Assembly (NCBI GenBank): GCA_964345235.1
Contig: CAYFQE010000008.1
Coordinates: 1-61,006 of the forward strand
Direction of reading: 5' to 3'
Length of the DNA stretch: 61,006 nt
DNA from: Scatomorpha sp964345235
Lineage (GTDB): Bacteria; Bacillota; Clostridia; Oscillospirales; Oscillospiraceae
The translations under genes were made by a program, and so were the position numbers. Of this stretch, positions 23,484 to 31,754 are shown one piece after another. Each line of letters opens with the position of its first letter. The first letter of the stretch is position 1. The notes below the pieces were generated by a model. It saw nothing but the letters and a program-made list of their open reading frames with translations. It ran no database searches and was not told where the DNA came from.

Positions 23484-23549
23484 GTACAACCCACAACTTT
23501 ACATAGCACCCATGCCCGCCCTGTGCAGGGACGGAAGCCGGGGCCGCCG

Positions 23550-24170
23550 TTATCTTATAAAGTTTGTGAATATCAACTTTTCTCTTTCGGGATAACCGTA
23601 TTTTTCCTTTCCCAGAGCTATGCTCTTAATCAAAAAGCAGATGCTCTCCGCCAAGTTTCGCATAGTTTGCAGTCCCTCAAGGTCTTGGAGCGCCTCTTCC
23701 CTGTTGTTTCCGTGAATCGAGTTCCAATATTGCGAGCTTGCCACGGGCATTCCCGCTATGGTGAAGTATTTGTTAATGGCGTCGAAACTGGCGCTTGCCC
23801 CGCCCCTTCTGCACGAAACCACGGCGGCGCCGACTTTAAAACGCTTGTTTAGTCGCTGAGTGCTGTAAAAGAGCCTGTCCATAAAAGAGACCAGAGCGCC
23901 GTTCGCGCCTGCATAATACACGGGCGCGCCCACAACCATGGCATCGGCATCTTTAAGCTTTTCGGCGGCCACATTCACCAAGTCGTCGAAGACGCATTTT
24001 CCCGGTTCATAACATTTATCGCAGGCAATGCAGCCGCGGAGATTCGAGCTTCCGACCTGCAAAATCTCAAATTCTACCCCGTTTTTCTCGAAAACCTTTT
24101 CCATCTCTTCAAAAGCGGTGCCGAGAGCGCCTTTTTTGTGCGGACTGCCGTTTATCATAAGGACTTTCAT
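23550..24170 (-). CDS. flavodoxin-fold NADPH-dependent FMN reductase / iron-sulfur flavoprotein-like
   Basis: The 206-residue protein starts MKVLMINGSPHKKGALGTAF, the FMN phosphate-binding loop of this family, and has GAPVYYAGANGALVSFMDRLFY in the middle. A Cys cluster GCIACDKCYEPGKC (about residues 48-61) is typical of iron-sulfur flavoproteins and may hold a [4Fe-4S] cluster. It probably reduces quinones, nitro compounds or another acceptor in the cytoplasm. The frame is open to 24386, but the ATG at 24170 follows a GGAGG site and gives the conserved start. It is transcribed away from the Nudix gene from a shared intergenic region. Confidence 0.85.
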   Translation of the reverse strand: MKVLMINGSPHKKGALGTAFEEMEKVFEKNGVEFEILQVGSSNLRGCIACDKCYEPGKCVFDDLVNVAAEKLKDADAMVVGAPVYYAGANGALVSFMDRLFYSTQRLNKRFKVGAAVVSCRRGGASASFDAINKYFTIAGMPVASSQYWNSIHGNNREEALQDLEGLQTMRNLAESICFLIKSIALGKEKYGYPEREKLIFTNFIR

Positions 24171-24300
24171 AAATGCTTGCCTCCTTTTAGTTGCGCTTTG
24201 TTTATTTGATTTATTGTACCACAGTTTTTCGGCTCTTCCTCGCTTGTTTAGAAATTTACTTGTTGATATAATATAAAACACAAAAACCGGGGAGCATAAA

Positions 24301-24885
24301 ATGAAGTTTTTAGATATAAAAAAGATAGACGGCGGCGAATACCTCAGCAAGTACGAAGTTCGGTACGATTTAAACGGAAACATCAAGGTTTACGAGATGG
24401 TTTCCCGATCGCCTTCGATAAAAAACAAAGAGGAGCTCGGCGCGGGAGCGCCCGATGCCGTTGTAATTTTGGCGCTGAGTCCCGACGGTCAGAAAATGCT
24501 GCTCGTCCGCGAGTTTAGAATGGAGCTCGGCATGCACATCTACGGTCTGCCCTCGGGTCTTGTCGACAAGGGCGAAGATGTCGCAACTGCCGCAAGGAGA
24601 GAGCTTTATGAAGAAACGGGACTCAAAGACTTTAAGCTTATAAAGTTTCTGCCCGCCTCTCACCCCGCGGTCGGCCTTTCAAACGAGCGCTGTTGCTGCG
24701 CTGTGGGAAAAGCAAGCGGAGAGCCGAAGCCCGCCGCCTTGGACGAGTTCGAGGACATCGAAGCCGCATTCTACACCAGAGAAGAAGTCAAAAAAATAAT
24801 CGAGAACGAGAGAATGGGCTCATGGTCGCAGGCCTTTGCTTTCGGCTTTGCCTACAATCTCTTTGGAGGCTTTAACAATGATTAG
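24301..24885 (+). CDS. Nudix hydrolase (ADP-ribose pyrophosphatase-like)
   Basis: The 194-residue protein contains a full Nudix box: GLVDKGEDVATAARRELYEE followed by TGL, fitting G-x5-E-x7-REUxEExGU. The flanking GAPDAVVILALSPDGQKMLLVREFR and the PASHPAVGLSNE segment after the box resemble ADP-ribose and sugar-nucleotide pyrophosphatases. It splits a nucleoside diphosphate linked to another group, using Mg2+. The ATG follows GGGGAGC. The last 8 bases overlap the start of the deaminase gene, so the two are translationally coupled. Confidence 0.9.
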   Translation: MKFLDIKKIDGGEYLSKYEVRYDLNGNIKVYEMVSRSPSIKNKEELGAGAPDAVVILALSPDGQKMLLVREFRMELGMHIYGLPSGLVDKGEDVATAARRELYEETGLKDFKLIKFLPASHPAVGLSNERCCCAVGKASGEPKPAALDEFEDIEAAFYTREEVKKIIENERMGSWSQAFAFGFAYNLFGGFNND

Positions 24886-26143
24886 ATTTTATAACGGCCC
24901 CGTGCTCTCGCTGAGAGAGGGCTTGGAGCTTAAAAACGAAGAAGTCTGGGTAAAAGACGGAAAGATATGCTACACGGGCGAAAAGCCCGATATTCTCCCC
25001 GAGTTTGAGCGTGAAGTTAACCTCGATGGAAAACTCTTGATGCCCGGCTTTAAAAACTGCCACACCCACTCGGCAATGAGCGCCTTTCGCTCCTATGCCG
25101 ACGGGCTCGAACTTGGCGAATGGCTCTTCGGGAAAATCATACCCTTAGAGCAAAAACTAACGCCGCAAAATATCTACACATTCACAAAACTTTCAATCTT
25201 GGAATATCTAAGCTCGGGAATAACCTCGATATTCGATATGTATTTCGAGCTCGATGCCTTTGTCGCCGCCTGCACGGAGTGCGGTATGAGGGCATCAATC
25301 TGCGGCGCAATAGGCGCCGATGCCCCCGACTACAGCCGAGTTTTAAAAGAATACGAGAAATATAACAATGTATCCGAGCTTATTACATATAATCTGGGCT
25401 TTCATGCCGAATACACGGCAAACCGAGAGCTTATGGAATATATAAGCGAGCTTTCAAAAAGCTTAAAAGCCCCCGTTTTCACTCACATGTCCGAAACAAA
25501 GTCCGAGGTAGAGGGCTGCATAGAGCGCCACGGCCTCACCCCGCCCGCCCTTTTCGAGAGCATAGGACTTTTCGATAACGGCGGCGGAGTTTTCCACGGC
25601 GTTTGGCTGAGTGACGAGGATATCGACATACTAAAAAGGCGAAATGTCGCCGTTGTAAGCTGCGCAGGCTCGAATCTTAAGCTTAGAAGCGGAGTTGCGC
25701 CCCTGGCCGAGCTCAAGCATAAGGGCGTTAGAATCTGTGTAGGCACAGACGGGCCCGCTTCGAACAACGCACTCGACATATTCAGGGAGATGTATCTGTC
25801 GGCGCTTCTGCCCGAGATTACTCTAAAGGGAAGTCCCGTACTTCAAGCCGAGGATATACTGCTTGCCGCCACAAAAAACGGCGCCGAGCTTTTGTTTCCC
25901 GATACCGACTGCATAAAAGTCGGAAAACGCGCCGACCTCGTCGTTATCGACATGAAGCGGCCGAGCATGCAACCCGAGCACAACATTGCGCGAAATCTTG
26001 TGTATTCGGGATCGAAAGACTGTGTTTACATGACCGTGATAGACGGCAAAATACTCTATGAAAACGGCAAGTTCTTCATAAACGAGAGCCCCGAGGAAAT
26101 TTACAAAAGAGCAAAGAAGGAACTTAAGGAGATAATCCGATGA
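24878..26143 (+). CDS. S-adenosylhomocysteine/5'-methylthioadenosine deaminase-like amidohydrolase
   Basis: The 421-residue protein has the amidohydrolase metal motifs: HTHSAMSAFR (HxH), the middle His in LGFHAEYTA, THMSETKSEVEGC (H-x-S-E-T), and CVGTDGPASNNALD with the catalytic Asp. The N-terminal beta-sandwich (MIRFYNGPVLSLREG) and C-terminal sandwich (LVYSGSKDCVYMTVIDGKI) frame the barrel. The SET and GTDGPASNN motifs favour SAH/MTA or related adenosine deaminases (MtaD/DadD group) over guanine or cytosine deaminases, but substrate calls in this group are risky. ATG 24878 is preferred over 24836 because it overlaps the Nudix stop in the usual coupled way. Confidence 0.85.
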   Translation: MIRFYNGPVLSLREGLELKNEEVWVKDGKICYTGEKPDILPEFEREVNLDGKLLMPGFKNCHTHSAMSAFRSYADGLELGEWLFGKIIPLEQKLTPQNIYTFTKLSILEYLSSGITSIFDMYFELDAFVAACTECGMRASICGAIGADAPDYSRVLKEYEKYNNVSELITYNLGFHAEYTANRELMEYISELSKSLKAPVFTHMSETKSEVEGCIERHGLTPPALFESIGLFDNGGGVFHGVWLSDEDIDILKRRNVAVVSCAGSNLKLRSGVAPLAELKHKGVRICVGTDGPASNNALDIFREMYLSALLPEITLKGSPVLQAEDILLAATKNGAELLFPDTDCIKVGKRADLVVIDMKRPSMQPEHNIARNLVYSGSKDCVYMTVIDGKILYENGKFFINESPEEIYKRAKKELKEIIR

Positions 26144-27534
26144 AAGAGATTAACAAACGCATAGAAACTTGGGCGGCAGAGCACGAGAGAGAATTTATCG
26201 AAGTTTTGGCCCGCCTTGTAAAGATAAGAAGCGTCAGGGAAGAACCCGAAGAGGGCGCCCCCTACGGCCCCGGCCCCAAGGCCGCTTTGAACGAGGCCCT
26301 GGCGATTTGCAGGGAATACGGCTTTAATACCAAAATCTATTCCGACAGAATGGGCATGGCCGAATTTAAGCCCGGAGAAAAGAGCGAAATTGACATACTC
26401 TGCCATCTCGATGTTGTCCACGAGGGCACGGGCTGGAACTCGGACCCCTTCACGCTCACCGAAAAAGACGGAGAGTTAATCGGCCGCGGAGTCACCGACG
26501 ACAAGGGCCCCTTTGTCATGGCGCTCTTTGCCATGAGGCTTATAAAAGATTTGGGTCTTCCCCTAAAAGGGAACGCCCGCCTCATATTCGGAACCGACGA
26601 AGAGTGCGGCTCGAGCGATTTGCCCTACTTCTATAATGTCGAAAAGGCCGCCGCACGCACTTTCACGCCCGATACGGGCTTCCCTGTCTACAATGTCGAA
26701 AAAGGCAGACTCACATCCGAAATAAAAAAGAGTTTTGATTCAGAGCCTTTTGCGGAAGATATAGTTTATCTTCATGTCGGCAGTACGAAAAATCAGGTGC
26801 CCGAAGAGGGCGAAGCTAAGCTTAACTTTGCTTTAAGCGCCGAGCAACGCGAAAAGCTCTCAGTCCTTGCCGACGAGAGAAAGCTCGGCATAAGCTTTGA
26901 GGAGAGGAGCATAAAACTTCGGGGAAAAAGCGCACATGCGGCCGAGCCCTTTTTGGGTTTAAACACCCTCACGGGACTTTTAGAGCTTTTAGTTGCGCTG
27001 GAGCTTAAAACTCCCGCCGCCGAGGCTGTTAAAGAGCTAAGCCTGCTCTTCCCCTACTCAGAGCACGATGGAAAATCTGTCGGGCTTAAAGCTTCCGACG
27101 AAATTTCGGGACATCTCACCGTCTGCCCCTCGATTCTCCGCTTCGACGGAAAAACAATGAGCCTCTGCACCGATGCAAGACTGCCTTTGGCCGTCACTCG
27201 CGAGGATGAGAAAGAGTATATAAAACTTGTCGAGAGCAGGGGATTTGAGATAGAAACCAACTTTGCCGACGCCCACTACACGCCAACCGAATCGGAATTT
27301 GTGCAAAATCTTTTAGAGTCCTACGAGTTCTACACGGGACTCAAGGGCGAAGCGCTCGCAACGGGCGGAGGCACCTATGTTCACAACATAGAGGGCGGCG
27401 TCGGCTTCGGCCCCGGAATGCCCGGTTACGATGCCAAGATACACGGCGCCAACGAAAGGCTGAATCTGGCGGATTCAATAAGCGCAATAAAAATCTTTGC
27501 GCGCGTGCTTGCAAGCTATATTCTGTTGGGTTAG
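26140..27534 (+). CDS. pepV: M20 dipeptidase, PepV/Sapep type
   Basis: The 464-residue protein has the M20 metal-site motifs in order: DILCHLDVVHEGTGWNSDPF (first His/Asp), GRGVTDDKGP with the bridging Asp, FGTDEECGSSD with the catalytic Glu, FTPDTGFPV, and the late GGGTYVHNI and HGANERL with the last His. The long lid domain (about 180-380) is as in PepV. It would cut dipeptides in the cytoplasm with two zinc ions. The start ATG overlaps the deaminase stop (ATGA), so Nudix, deaminase and peptidase are one coupled unit. Confidence 0.9.
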   Translation: MKEINKRIETWAAEHEREFIEVLARLVKIRSVREEPEEGAPYGPGPKAALNEALAICREYGFNTKIYSDRMGMAEFKPGEKSEIDILCHLDVVHEGTGWNSDPFTLTEKDGELIGRGVTDDKGPFVMALFAMRLIKDLGLPLKGNARLIFGTDEECGSSDLPYFYNVEKAAARTFTPDTGFPVYNVEKGRLTSEIKKSFDSEPFAEDIVYLHVGSTKNQVPEEGEAKLNFALSAEQREKLSVLADERKLGISFEERSIKLRGKSAHAAEPFLGLNTLTGLLELLVALELKTPAAEAVKELSLLFPYSEHDGKSVGLKASDEISGHLTVCPSILRFDGKTMSLCTDARLPLAVTREDEKEYIKLVESRGFEIETNFADAHYTPTESEFVQNLLESYEFYTGLKGEALATGGGTYVHNIEGGVGFGPGMPGYDAKIHGANERLNLADSISAIKIFARVLASYILLG

Positions 27535-27567
27535 AATAAACCAAGAGATAACTCGGGAGGGTTGGAT

Positions 27568-28172
27568 GTGGCAAAAAACATAAAAGAAGTCAAAGATGAA
27601 AGACTTTCCGTAAAACCCCTTGTAATCAAGTACATAGCGGCAATAACGCTTATAGGCTTAGGTGTCGCCGCTATTTCGTGGCCGGCGCTCACGCTGAATA
27701 CCTTGTGCATTATAGCGGGCTCTGCCGCCGTTGTTTTAGGTATAATCATGATAATAGTCTACTCCATAACCCCTGTTATGGATGTAGGCAAGTCGGGCGT
27801 TCTTTCGATAGGAATGCTCTGTGTTGTAATCGGAGCAATACTGCTTATTCGTCCGAATGAGCTTTTGAACTTTATTCAGGTTATTGCCGGTATGCTTCTG
27901 ATACTCGACGCCGTTTTCAAGGTACAGGCCGCCATCGATGCAAAAAGGCTCGAGCTCGGCGGCTGGTGGACGCTCCTCATCATGTCTATAGTTACGCTTG
28001 CAATGGGCATTGTGATGGTGCTTGGCATTGCAGCCGAGCTGATTATCATCATGCTTGGCGCCTCACTCATCTTAGACGGACTGCAAAACCTTATTCACGC
28101 AATTTTCTCCACAACTCACCGCCAAAGGCTGGTTCGTTTTTATAAAAAAGCCATGGAAGAACAGCTTGCCGA
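27568..28172 (+). CDS. HdeD-like DUF308 membrane protein, 3' end lost in gap
   Basis: About 201 residues are visible before the N run. They contain six hydrophobic segments in three pairs (YIAAITLIGLGVAAISWPAL, LCIIAGSAAVVLGIIMIIVY, SIGMLCVVIGAILLI, QVIAGMLLILDAVF, LIMSIVTLAMGIVMVLGIAAE, IIMLGASLILDGLQNLIHAI), the pattern of the HdeD/DUF308 family. Function in Gram-positives is unknown. The GTG at 27568 is the chosen start because GGGAGG lies 7 bases upstream; the TTG at 27562 is too close to it. The visible end (RFYKKAMEEQLA) is a charged tail, so only a short C-terminal piece is probably lost. Confidence 0.8.
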
Positions 28173-28272
28173 NNNNNNNNNNNNNNNNNNNNNNNNNNNN
28201 NNNNNNNNNNNNNNNNNNNNNNNNNNNNNNNNNNNNNNNNNNNNNNNNNNNNNNNNNNNNNNNNNNNNNNNN
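28173..28272. other. assembly gap of 100 N
   Basis: The run cuts the C-terminal end of the HdeD-like gene. Unlike the gap at 19073 I see no repeated sequence on the two edges. The next segment (28273-28371) holds no gene that I can support. Confidence 0.9.
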
Positions 28273-28369
28273 AATGGGTTTTTGTTTAAGTCTTTTGTCC
28301 TGCTGTTCTTTCCCCTTTTCGAATGGGAAGAACTCTTTAGTTTAAAAGCAACAAGATACAATTTTGCTT

Positions 28370-28760
28370 AAATCCCTTGCCCGCCCTGTGCAAGGGAGGG
28401 TGGCACGGCGCAAGCCGTGACGGGAGGGTTGACAAAGCAAACATATAGTTTGCTGTTTTTTTAAATTAAGGCTAGATATTATCCCATATCAGTCACTTAA
28501 ATTTAGGAGATATATATAATGCGATAGAGCAACCCCTCAGTCAAAAACCCGCGGTTTTCGACAGCTCCCCTTACACAGGTGAGCCATGATAAGGTGCAAA
28601 CCGTGAGCTTTAAGCATCAATCCCCCTCTGCTGTCTTCAACAGCTTCTCCCCCTTAGACTCAAGGTGGAGAAAAAGAATGTGCAAAAACCGTGAACTCCG
28701 TGTCCAATAAAAGCTTACCACTTCAAGGTGTCGACAAAGGCGACGGATGGGGATTTAGCT
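28370..28760. repeat. intergenic block of imperfect palindromic dispersed repeats
   Basis: No gene is seen in nearly 400 bases. Several hairpin-like units follow one another: CCCGCCCTGTGCAAGGGAGGG with GGCACGGCGCAAGCCGTGAC (28379-28425), AACCCCTCAGTC with GACAGCTCCCC around 28530-28570, TCCCCCTCTGCTGTCTTCAA with GACTCAAGGTGGAGA around 28619-28675, and GTGTCGACAAAGGCGACGG near 28727. Units of this style are widespread intergenic repeats in Clostridia. The first unit recurs at 34983-35041. Confidence 0.6.
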
Positions 28761-28763
28761 TAA

Positions 28764-29117
28764 TCACTTGCCGAGCGCTTCTTCCCACTCGGCTTCCCTA
28801 AAGCCGACGAGTACAAAGTCATCGGATATGAGCAGAGGGCGCTTTACAAGCATTCCATCGGTAGCCAGCAATTCGAGCTGTTCTTCGTCGCTCATGTTTG
28901 GGAGCCTATCTTTAAGCTCTAAACTTCTGTATTGTATGCCGCTGGTGTTGAAAAAACGCTTCAGCGGAAGAGAGCTCTTTTTATACCATTTTTTGAGTTC
29001 TTCTTTGTTCGGGTTTTCGAGCTTTATATCTCTTTCTTCAAATTTAACTCCGCGCTCAGTGAGCCAAAGCTTTGCCTTTTTGCAAGTCGAGCAACGGGGA
29101 TAGCAAACAAACAGCAT
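28764..29117 (-). CDS. ArsC/Spx-family thioredoxin-fold protein
   Basis: The 117-residue protein starts MLFVCYPRCSTCKKAKLWL, with the redox CxxC (C9, C12) of the ArsC/Spx/YffB family, and ends in KRPLLISDDFVLVGFREAEW, the conserved KRP and G-F motifs. Family members are arsenate reductases, Spx-type RNA polymerase regulators, or of unknown function. The sequence is closer to the small Spx/arsenate-reductase-like enzymes than to Spx proper, which has a Gly52-region interface not evident here. A second, broken copy of the 5' end lies at 30632-30775. Confidence 0.85.
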   Translation of the reverse strand: MLFVCYPRCSTCKKAKLWLTERGVKFEERDIKLENPNKEELKKWYKKSSLPLKRFFNTSGIQYRSLELKDRLPNMSDEEQLELLATDGMLVKRPLLISDDFVLVGFREAEWEEALGK

Positions 29118-29165
29118 TTTATACCTCCTAAAATTTATTTAGCGTGTATTTATTATAGCATCAAG
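29012..29165 (-). repeat. repeat copy 1: 5' end and upstream region of the ArsC/Spx gene
   Basis: Bases 29012-29117 (first 35 codons) match 30670-30775 at about 98 of 106 positions by eye, with no gaps, and weaker similarity continues about 45 bases into the upstream region. The two copies lie in the same orientation on either side of the DUF234-type ATPase gene. Confidence 0.8.
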
Positions 29166-29238
29166 TGGCGCAGAAACGAAATATGGGGTACAAATAAGCA
29201 AACTCGACACAACAGCTAAAATGACATGCAAGAATCAG

Positions 29239-30588
29239 TTAAGAAAGAGCGAATAAGTCGTCAACTGTAAAATAATCGGCCTTGTATTCTTTGTGCTCAT
29301 AGCCGCTTTTAGAGAAAAACCCTAAGTTTTGATAATCTAAAATTTTGGCCTTTTTTGCCAGTCCATCCATGATTTTTGTTCCAATAGGGCTGTGCGTCCA
29401 TTTACACTCGAAAACAGACAACATTCCATCTGCTCTCATAGCGATATCTATTTCTACATCTCTTTTTTCTTGTCTATCGTTATACCAGTAGCGTCCTATC
29501 TCTTCTATACTTGACTTATATTTTCGCTTCAAAAATTCTCGGCAAACTTGCTCAAACTCAAATGAAACATGTTCGTCTAGGTGAGCCTTAATGATGGAAT
29601 TATAAAAGGTATCCGGACTCATGATTGTTTTCTGGGTCTTGTGCCTTTCGATAAATTTGTAGTAGAAGTTAAACAGTTGGTCTTTTACCCGATAAATCGA
29701 TTTTCTGGAATTTAACCCCTCGCCAAAGCAGTATTCACGCTCTACTATACCAAGCTGAATCAAGGTATCCAAGTATTTGGAACTTGTTCCCGTATTCCCA
29801 ACACCACTCTTGGTGGAGATTTCATTAAGTCGTGTTGCGCCTGATGCGATGGCATTGATTATTTTGCCATAGGTGGCTTTGCTTCTGACTTCCTGACTTA
29901 AGAAGAATGAAATTTCATCTTCAAAAATAGCCCCTTGCTCAACTATAAGATTTTTAATATTTTCTCCAACGCTTATTGATTCATCAACCTTGTCAGTATA
30001 AAAGGGAACGCCGCCGAAAACACTGTATAATCTGACCTTATCCTCATTCGAAGCCTTCGGATAAAACTTTGCCGCATCAAAATAATCGAAGGCTTCTATT
30101 TTCATTTTGAAGGTAGCTCTGCCATACAGGGGCTTATGATAAGCCAGCGCATCTTCTATCATGCCTACATGGCTACCTGAAATGATTAGTTTTAACTTGG
30201 AATCCGACAATAAGTGGTCAACAATGTTTTGCAAAACAGACATGATTTCCTGATTTGTTCTCATCAAATAGGTAAATTCATCTATTATAATTATCATTTT
30301 TTGCATTTTGCTCTTTTGAGCAAGGTATTTAAACAATGCTTCGAAGGATTCAAAGGTGAAGGGTTCATCAAAATAATTTGCAACCACAGCACTTAACTGT
30401 TTTAAGTTGTAGTCAAGACCCATTTCATTGGCAACATAGTATATTGCCTTGTGTTTTTTTACGACTTCCTTAAGTAGCTCTGTTTTTCCAATCCGCCTTC
30501 GACCATAGACTATACCAAACTCAAATTTGTTTGAATCTATTTTTTGATCGAGCGTGCTCAGCTCCTTTTCTCTGCCGATAAACATCAA
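29239..30588 (-). CDS. AAA-type ATPase with C-terminal DUF234/PD-(D/E)xK-like domain
   Basis: The 449-residue protein starts FIGREKELSTLDQ and has Walker A YGRRRIGKTELL (Lys35), Walker B MIIIIDEFTYL (about 96-106), a sensor-like LIISGSHVGMI, then a winged-helix-like stretch (INAIASGATRLNEISTKSGV, GTSSKYLDTLIQLGIVER). The C-terminal domain has EKRDVEIDIAMRADGMLSVFECKW, an (E)-D-ExK pattern as in restriction-endonuclease-like folds. This is the archaeal-ATPase/DUF234 family, found in scattered copies in many genomes with unknown function, and suspected of mobility or defence. It lies between a full and a broken copy of the ArsC/Spx gene 5' end. Confidence 0.85.
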   Translation of the reverse strand: MMFIGREKELSTLDQKIDSNKFEFGIVYGRRRIGKTELLKEVVKKHKAIYYVANEMGLDYNLKQLSAVVANYFDEPFTFESFEALFKYLAQKSKMQKMIIIIDEFTYLMRTNQEIMSVLQNIVDHLLSDSKLKLIISGSHVGMIEDALAYHKPLYGRATFKMKIEAFDYFDAAKFYPKASNEDKVRLYSVFGGVPFYTDKVDESISVGENIKNLIVEQGAIFEDEISFFLSQEVRSKATYGKIINAIASGATRLNEISTKSGVGNTGTSSKYLDTLIQLGIVEREYCFGEGLNSRKSIYRVKDQLFNFYYKFIERHKTQKTIMSPDTFYNSIIKAHLDEHVSFEFEQVCREFLKRKYKSSIEEIGRYWYNDRQEKRDVEIDIAMRADGMLSVFECKWTHSPIGTKIMDGLAKKAKILDYQNLGFFSKSGYEHKEYKADYFTVDDLFALS

Positions 30589-30614
30589 AACCCCCCTTTT
30601 GCTAAAATAAGCTG

Positions 30615-30639
30615 TATTGCAATAAAGTTTATCACAATA
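30615..30639 (-). promoter_or_regulatory. imperfect 12-1-12 palindrome at the DUF234 ATPase promoter
   Basis: TATTGCAATAAA (30615-30626) and TTTATCACAATA (30628-30639) are inverted repeats with two mismatches. On the minus strand they overlap a possible promoter (TTGCAT, 17 bases, TAAACT). This would suit an autoregulatory operator read by the ATPase's own winged-helix part, which is inference. Confidence 0.45.
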
Positions 30640-30775
30640 AAGCTAACAATGCAAACTCTTCTTTTTTGAGGTTTTCGAGCTTTATATCTCTTTCTTCAAA
30701 TTTAACTCCGTGCTCTTCTAGCCAAAGCTTCGCCTTTTTGCAAGTCGAGCAGCGGGGATAGCAAATAAACAGCAT
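30632..30775 (-). pseudogene. broken copy of the ArsC/Spx gene (5' end only)
   Basis: Starting at 30775 the frame reads MLFICYPRCSTCKKAKLWLE and stays colinear with the intact gene for about 36 codons (to ENLKKEE), then departs and stops at TGA 30632-30634. Family members are about 115 residues. It has its own ribosome-binding site region copied from the intact gene. It lies upstream of the DUF234 ATPase gene. Confidence 0.8.
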
Positions 30776-30823
30776 TTTACACCTCTGAAAGTATATTTTG
30801 TCTTAATTTTATTATAGTACCAA
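30670..30823 (-). repeat. repeat copy 2: 5' end and upstream region of the ArsC/Spx gene
   Basis: This is the partner of 29012-29165. Differences cluster in one codon stretch (AGTG versus TTCT at the same place) and are otherwise mostly single synonymous-looking changes, so the copies have been separate for some time or came from different strains. Confidence 0.8.
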
Positions 30824-30931
30824 GCGGTACGGGGATAAAGTTGAGGTTTCTTTATAAAATTTTAAAACATTATACTGCTCCATTATCTCTTGAATCTGCA
30901 TATACTCTTTCATATATTGGTAATCAGGTGT
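30812..30931 (-). CDS. possible 3' end of a gene cut by the gap (weak)
   Basis: On the minus strand the frame is open from the N run to a stop at 30812-30814, giving about 39 residues (TPDYQYMKEYMQIQEIMEQY then NVLKFYKE). The helix-like, charged composition could be real, but there is no second line of evidence and the end overlaps the duplicated upstream region of the ArsC/Spx copy. Confidence 0.25.
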   Translation of the reverse strand, partial: TPDYQYMKEYMQIQEIMEQYNVLKFYKETSTLSPYRLVL

Positions 30932-31031
30932 NNNNNNNNNNNNNNNNNNNNNNNNNNNNNNNNNNNNNNNNNNNNNNNNNNNNNNNNNNNNNNNNNNNNN
31001 NNNNNNNNNNNNNNNNNNNNNNNNNNNNNNN
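30932..31031. other. assembly gap of 100 N
   Basis: The right edge cuts into the 5' part of the SLH-domain gene. The left edge shows no sequence shared with the right edge, so the join is by read pairs and true distance is unknown. Orientation and adjacency of the two sides are less certain here. Confidence 0.9.
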
Positions 31032-31466
31032 AATGTGAACAGAGCGCAATTTGTAAAAGCGCTTTGCAGAATGTCGGGCGAGGACAGCTCCACTTATACA
31101 CACAAGTATTTTGCAGATACTCCCGCCACCTTGGATCAGTTCAACTTTATAAACTGGGCCTATGAATGCGGCATAGCCAAACCCGTGGGCAAAATCACTT
31201 TCGGCACGGGAATTTGGCTCAACAAAGAAGACCTGGCGCTCATGCTATATAAATATGCTCTCCGCAGCTCGATTGAACTTCCCGAGGCCGAGGAGGCACC
31301 CGACTACAGCGACAAGGGCTCAATGTCGGGCGAAAGCTTAGAGGCGGCCTTAGCGCTTAGCGGACTTTTCGAAGAATTCAGAGGCACGCAGTTTTCCCCC
31401 AAAGCTCCGATTACAAGAGCCGAGGCGGCGCATTACCTATGGCGTTTCTACAGCAACATCGGCTAA
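31032..31466 (+). CDS. S-layer homology (SLH) domain protein, 3' fragment
   Basis: The first visible codons read NVNRAQFVKALCRMSGEDSS, the typical start of an SLH repeat (xxRAQFVxxLxRMxG), followed by YFADTPATLDQFNFINWAYECGI and a second unit ending ITRAEAAHYLWRFYSN. SLH domains bind cell-wall polymers and anchor exported proteins to the wall. Only 144 C-terminal residues are seen and the N-terminal functional domain is lost in the gap. A terminator follows the stop by about 20 bases. Confidence 0.8.
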   Translation, partial: NVNRAQFVKALCRMSGEDSSTYTHKYFADTPATLDQFNFINWAYECGIAKPVGKITFGTGIWLNKEDLALMLYKYALRSSIELPEAEEAPDYSDKGSMSGESLEAALALSGLFEEFRGTQFSPKAPITRAEAAHYLWRFYSNIG

Positions 31467-31483
31467 AATATTAAAAACATAAA

Positions 31484-31511
31484 AAACACGGCTCTTGTGA
31501 GCCGTGTTTTT
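31484..31511 (+). terminator. terminator of the SLH gene
   Basis: ACACGGCTC (31485-31493), TTGT loop and GAGCCGTGT (31498-31506) are followed by TTTT. Confidence 0.85.
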
Positions 31512-31534
31512 AATTATCTTTAAAGTCATTTTAC

Positions 31535-31561
31535 ATAAAAACCTCGGCAGAAATGCCGAGG
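31535..31561 (-). terminator. terminator of tRNA-Gln (minus strand)
   Basis: ACCTCGGCA (31540-31548) and TGCCGAGGT (31553-31561) form a 9-bp perfect stem with a GAAA loop. On the minus strand it is followed by TTTTT, and it begins 4 bases after the tRNA 3' end. Confidence 0.8.
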
Positions 31562-31564
31562 TCT

Positions 31565-31638
31565 TGGCAGCGGGCGAAGGATTCGAACCCTCACTAACGG
31601 AGTCAGAGTCCGGTGTGCTACCGTTACACCAGCCCGCT
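31565..31638 (-). tRNA. tRNA-Gln (CTG anticodon)
   Basis: On the minus strand the acceptor arms AGCGGGC and GCCCGCT pair over 7 bp and the CCA end is encoded. The D-loop AACGGTAGC, the anticodon loop CTCTGAC (anticodon CTG) and the T-arm GTTCGAATC are all present, total 74 nt. The first anticodon-stem pair is C against T, so that stem has four good pairs. The gene stands alone between two terminators. Confidence 0.9.
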
Positions 31639-31754
31639 TTATTGACGCTTGACTATTATATAAAACCTGCTTGATTTGTCAAGAGCTTTTTGCAATTTGC
31701 ATATTTGATATACCTCTTTGCACAAAGAGATATCGGAATCTGAAAAAGAGAAGA

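Noticed and set aside
28273..28371. Open frame after the second N gap as the end of the HdeD-like gene
   Set aside because: Its translation is Phe/Leu-rich with no family pattern, the reading frame across the gap is unknown, and the next bases are repeat DNA.
28370..28760. CRISPR array in the repeat-rich intergenic block
   Set aside because: The units differ in sequence and length, there are no regular spacers and no cas genes nearby.
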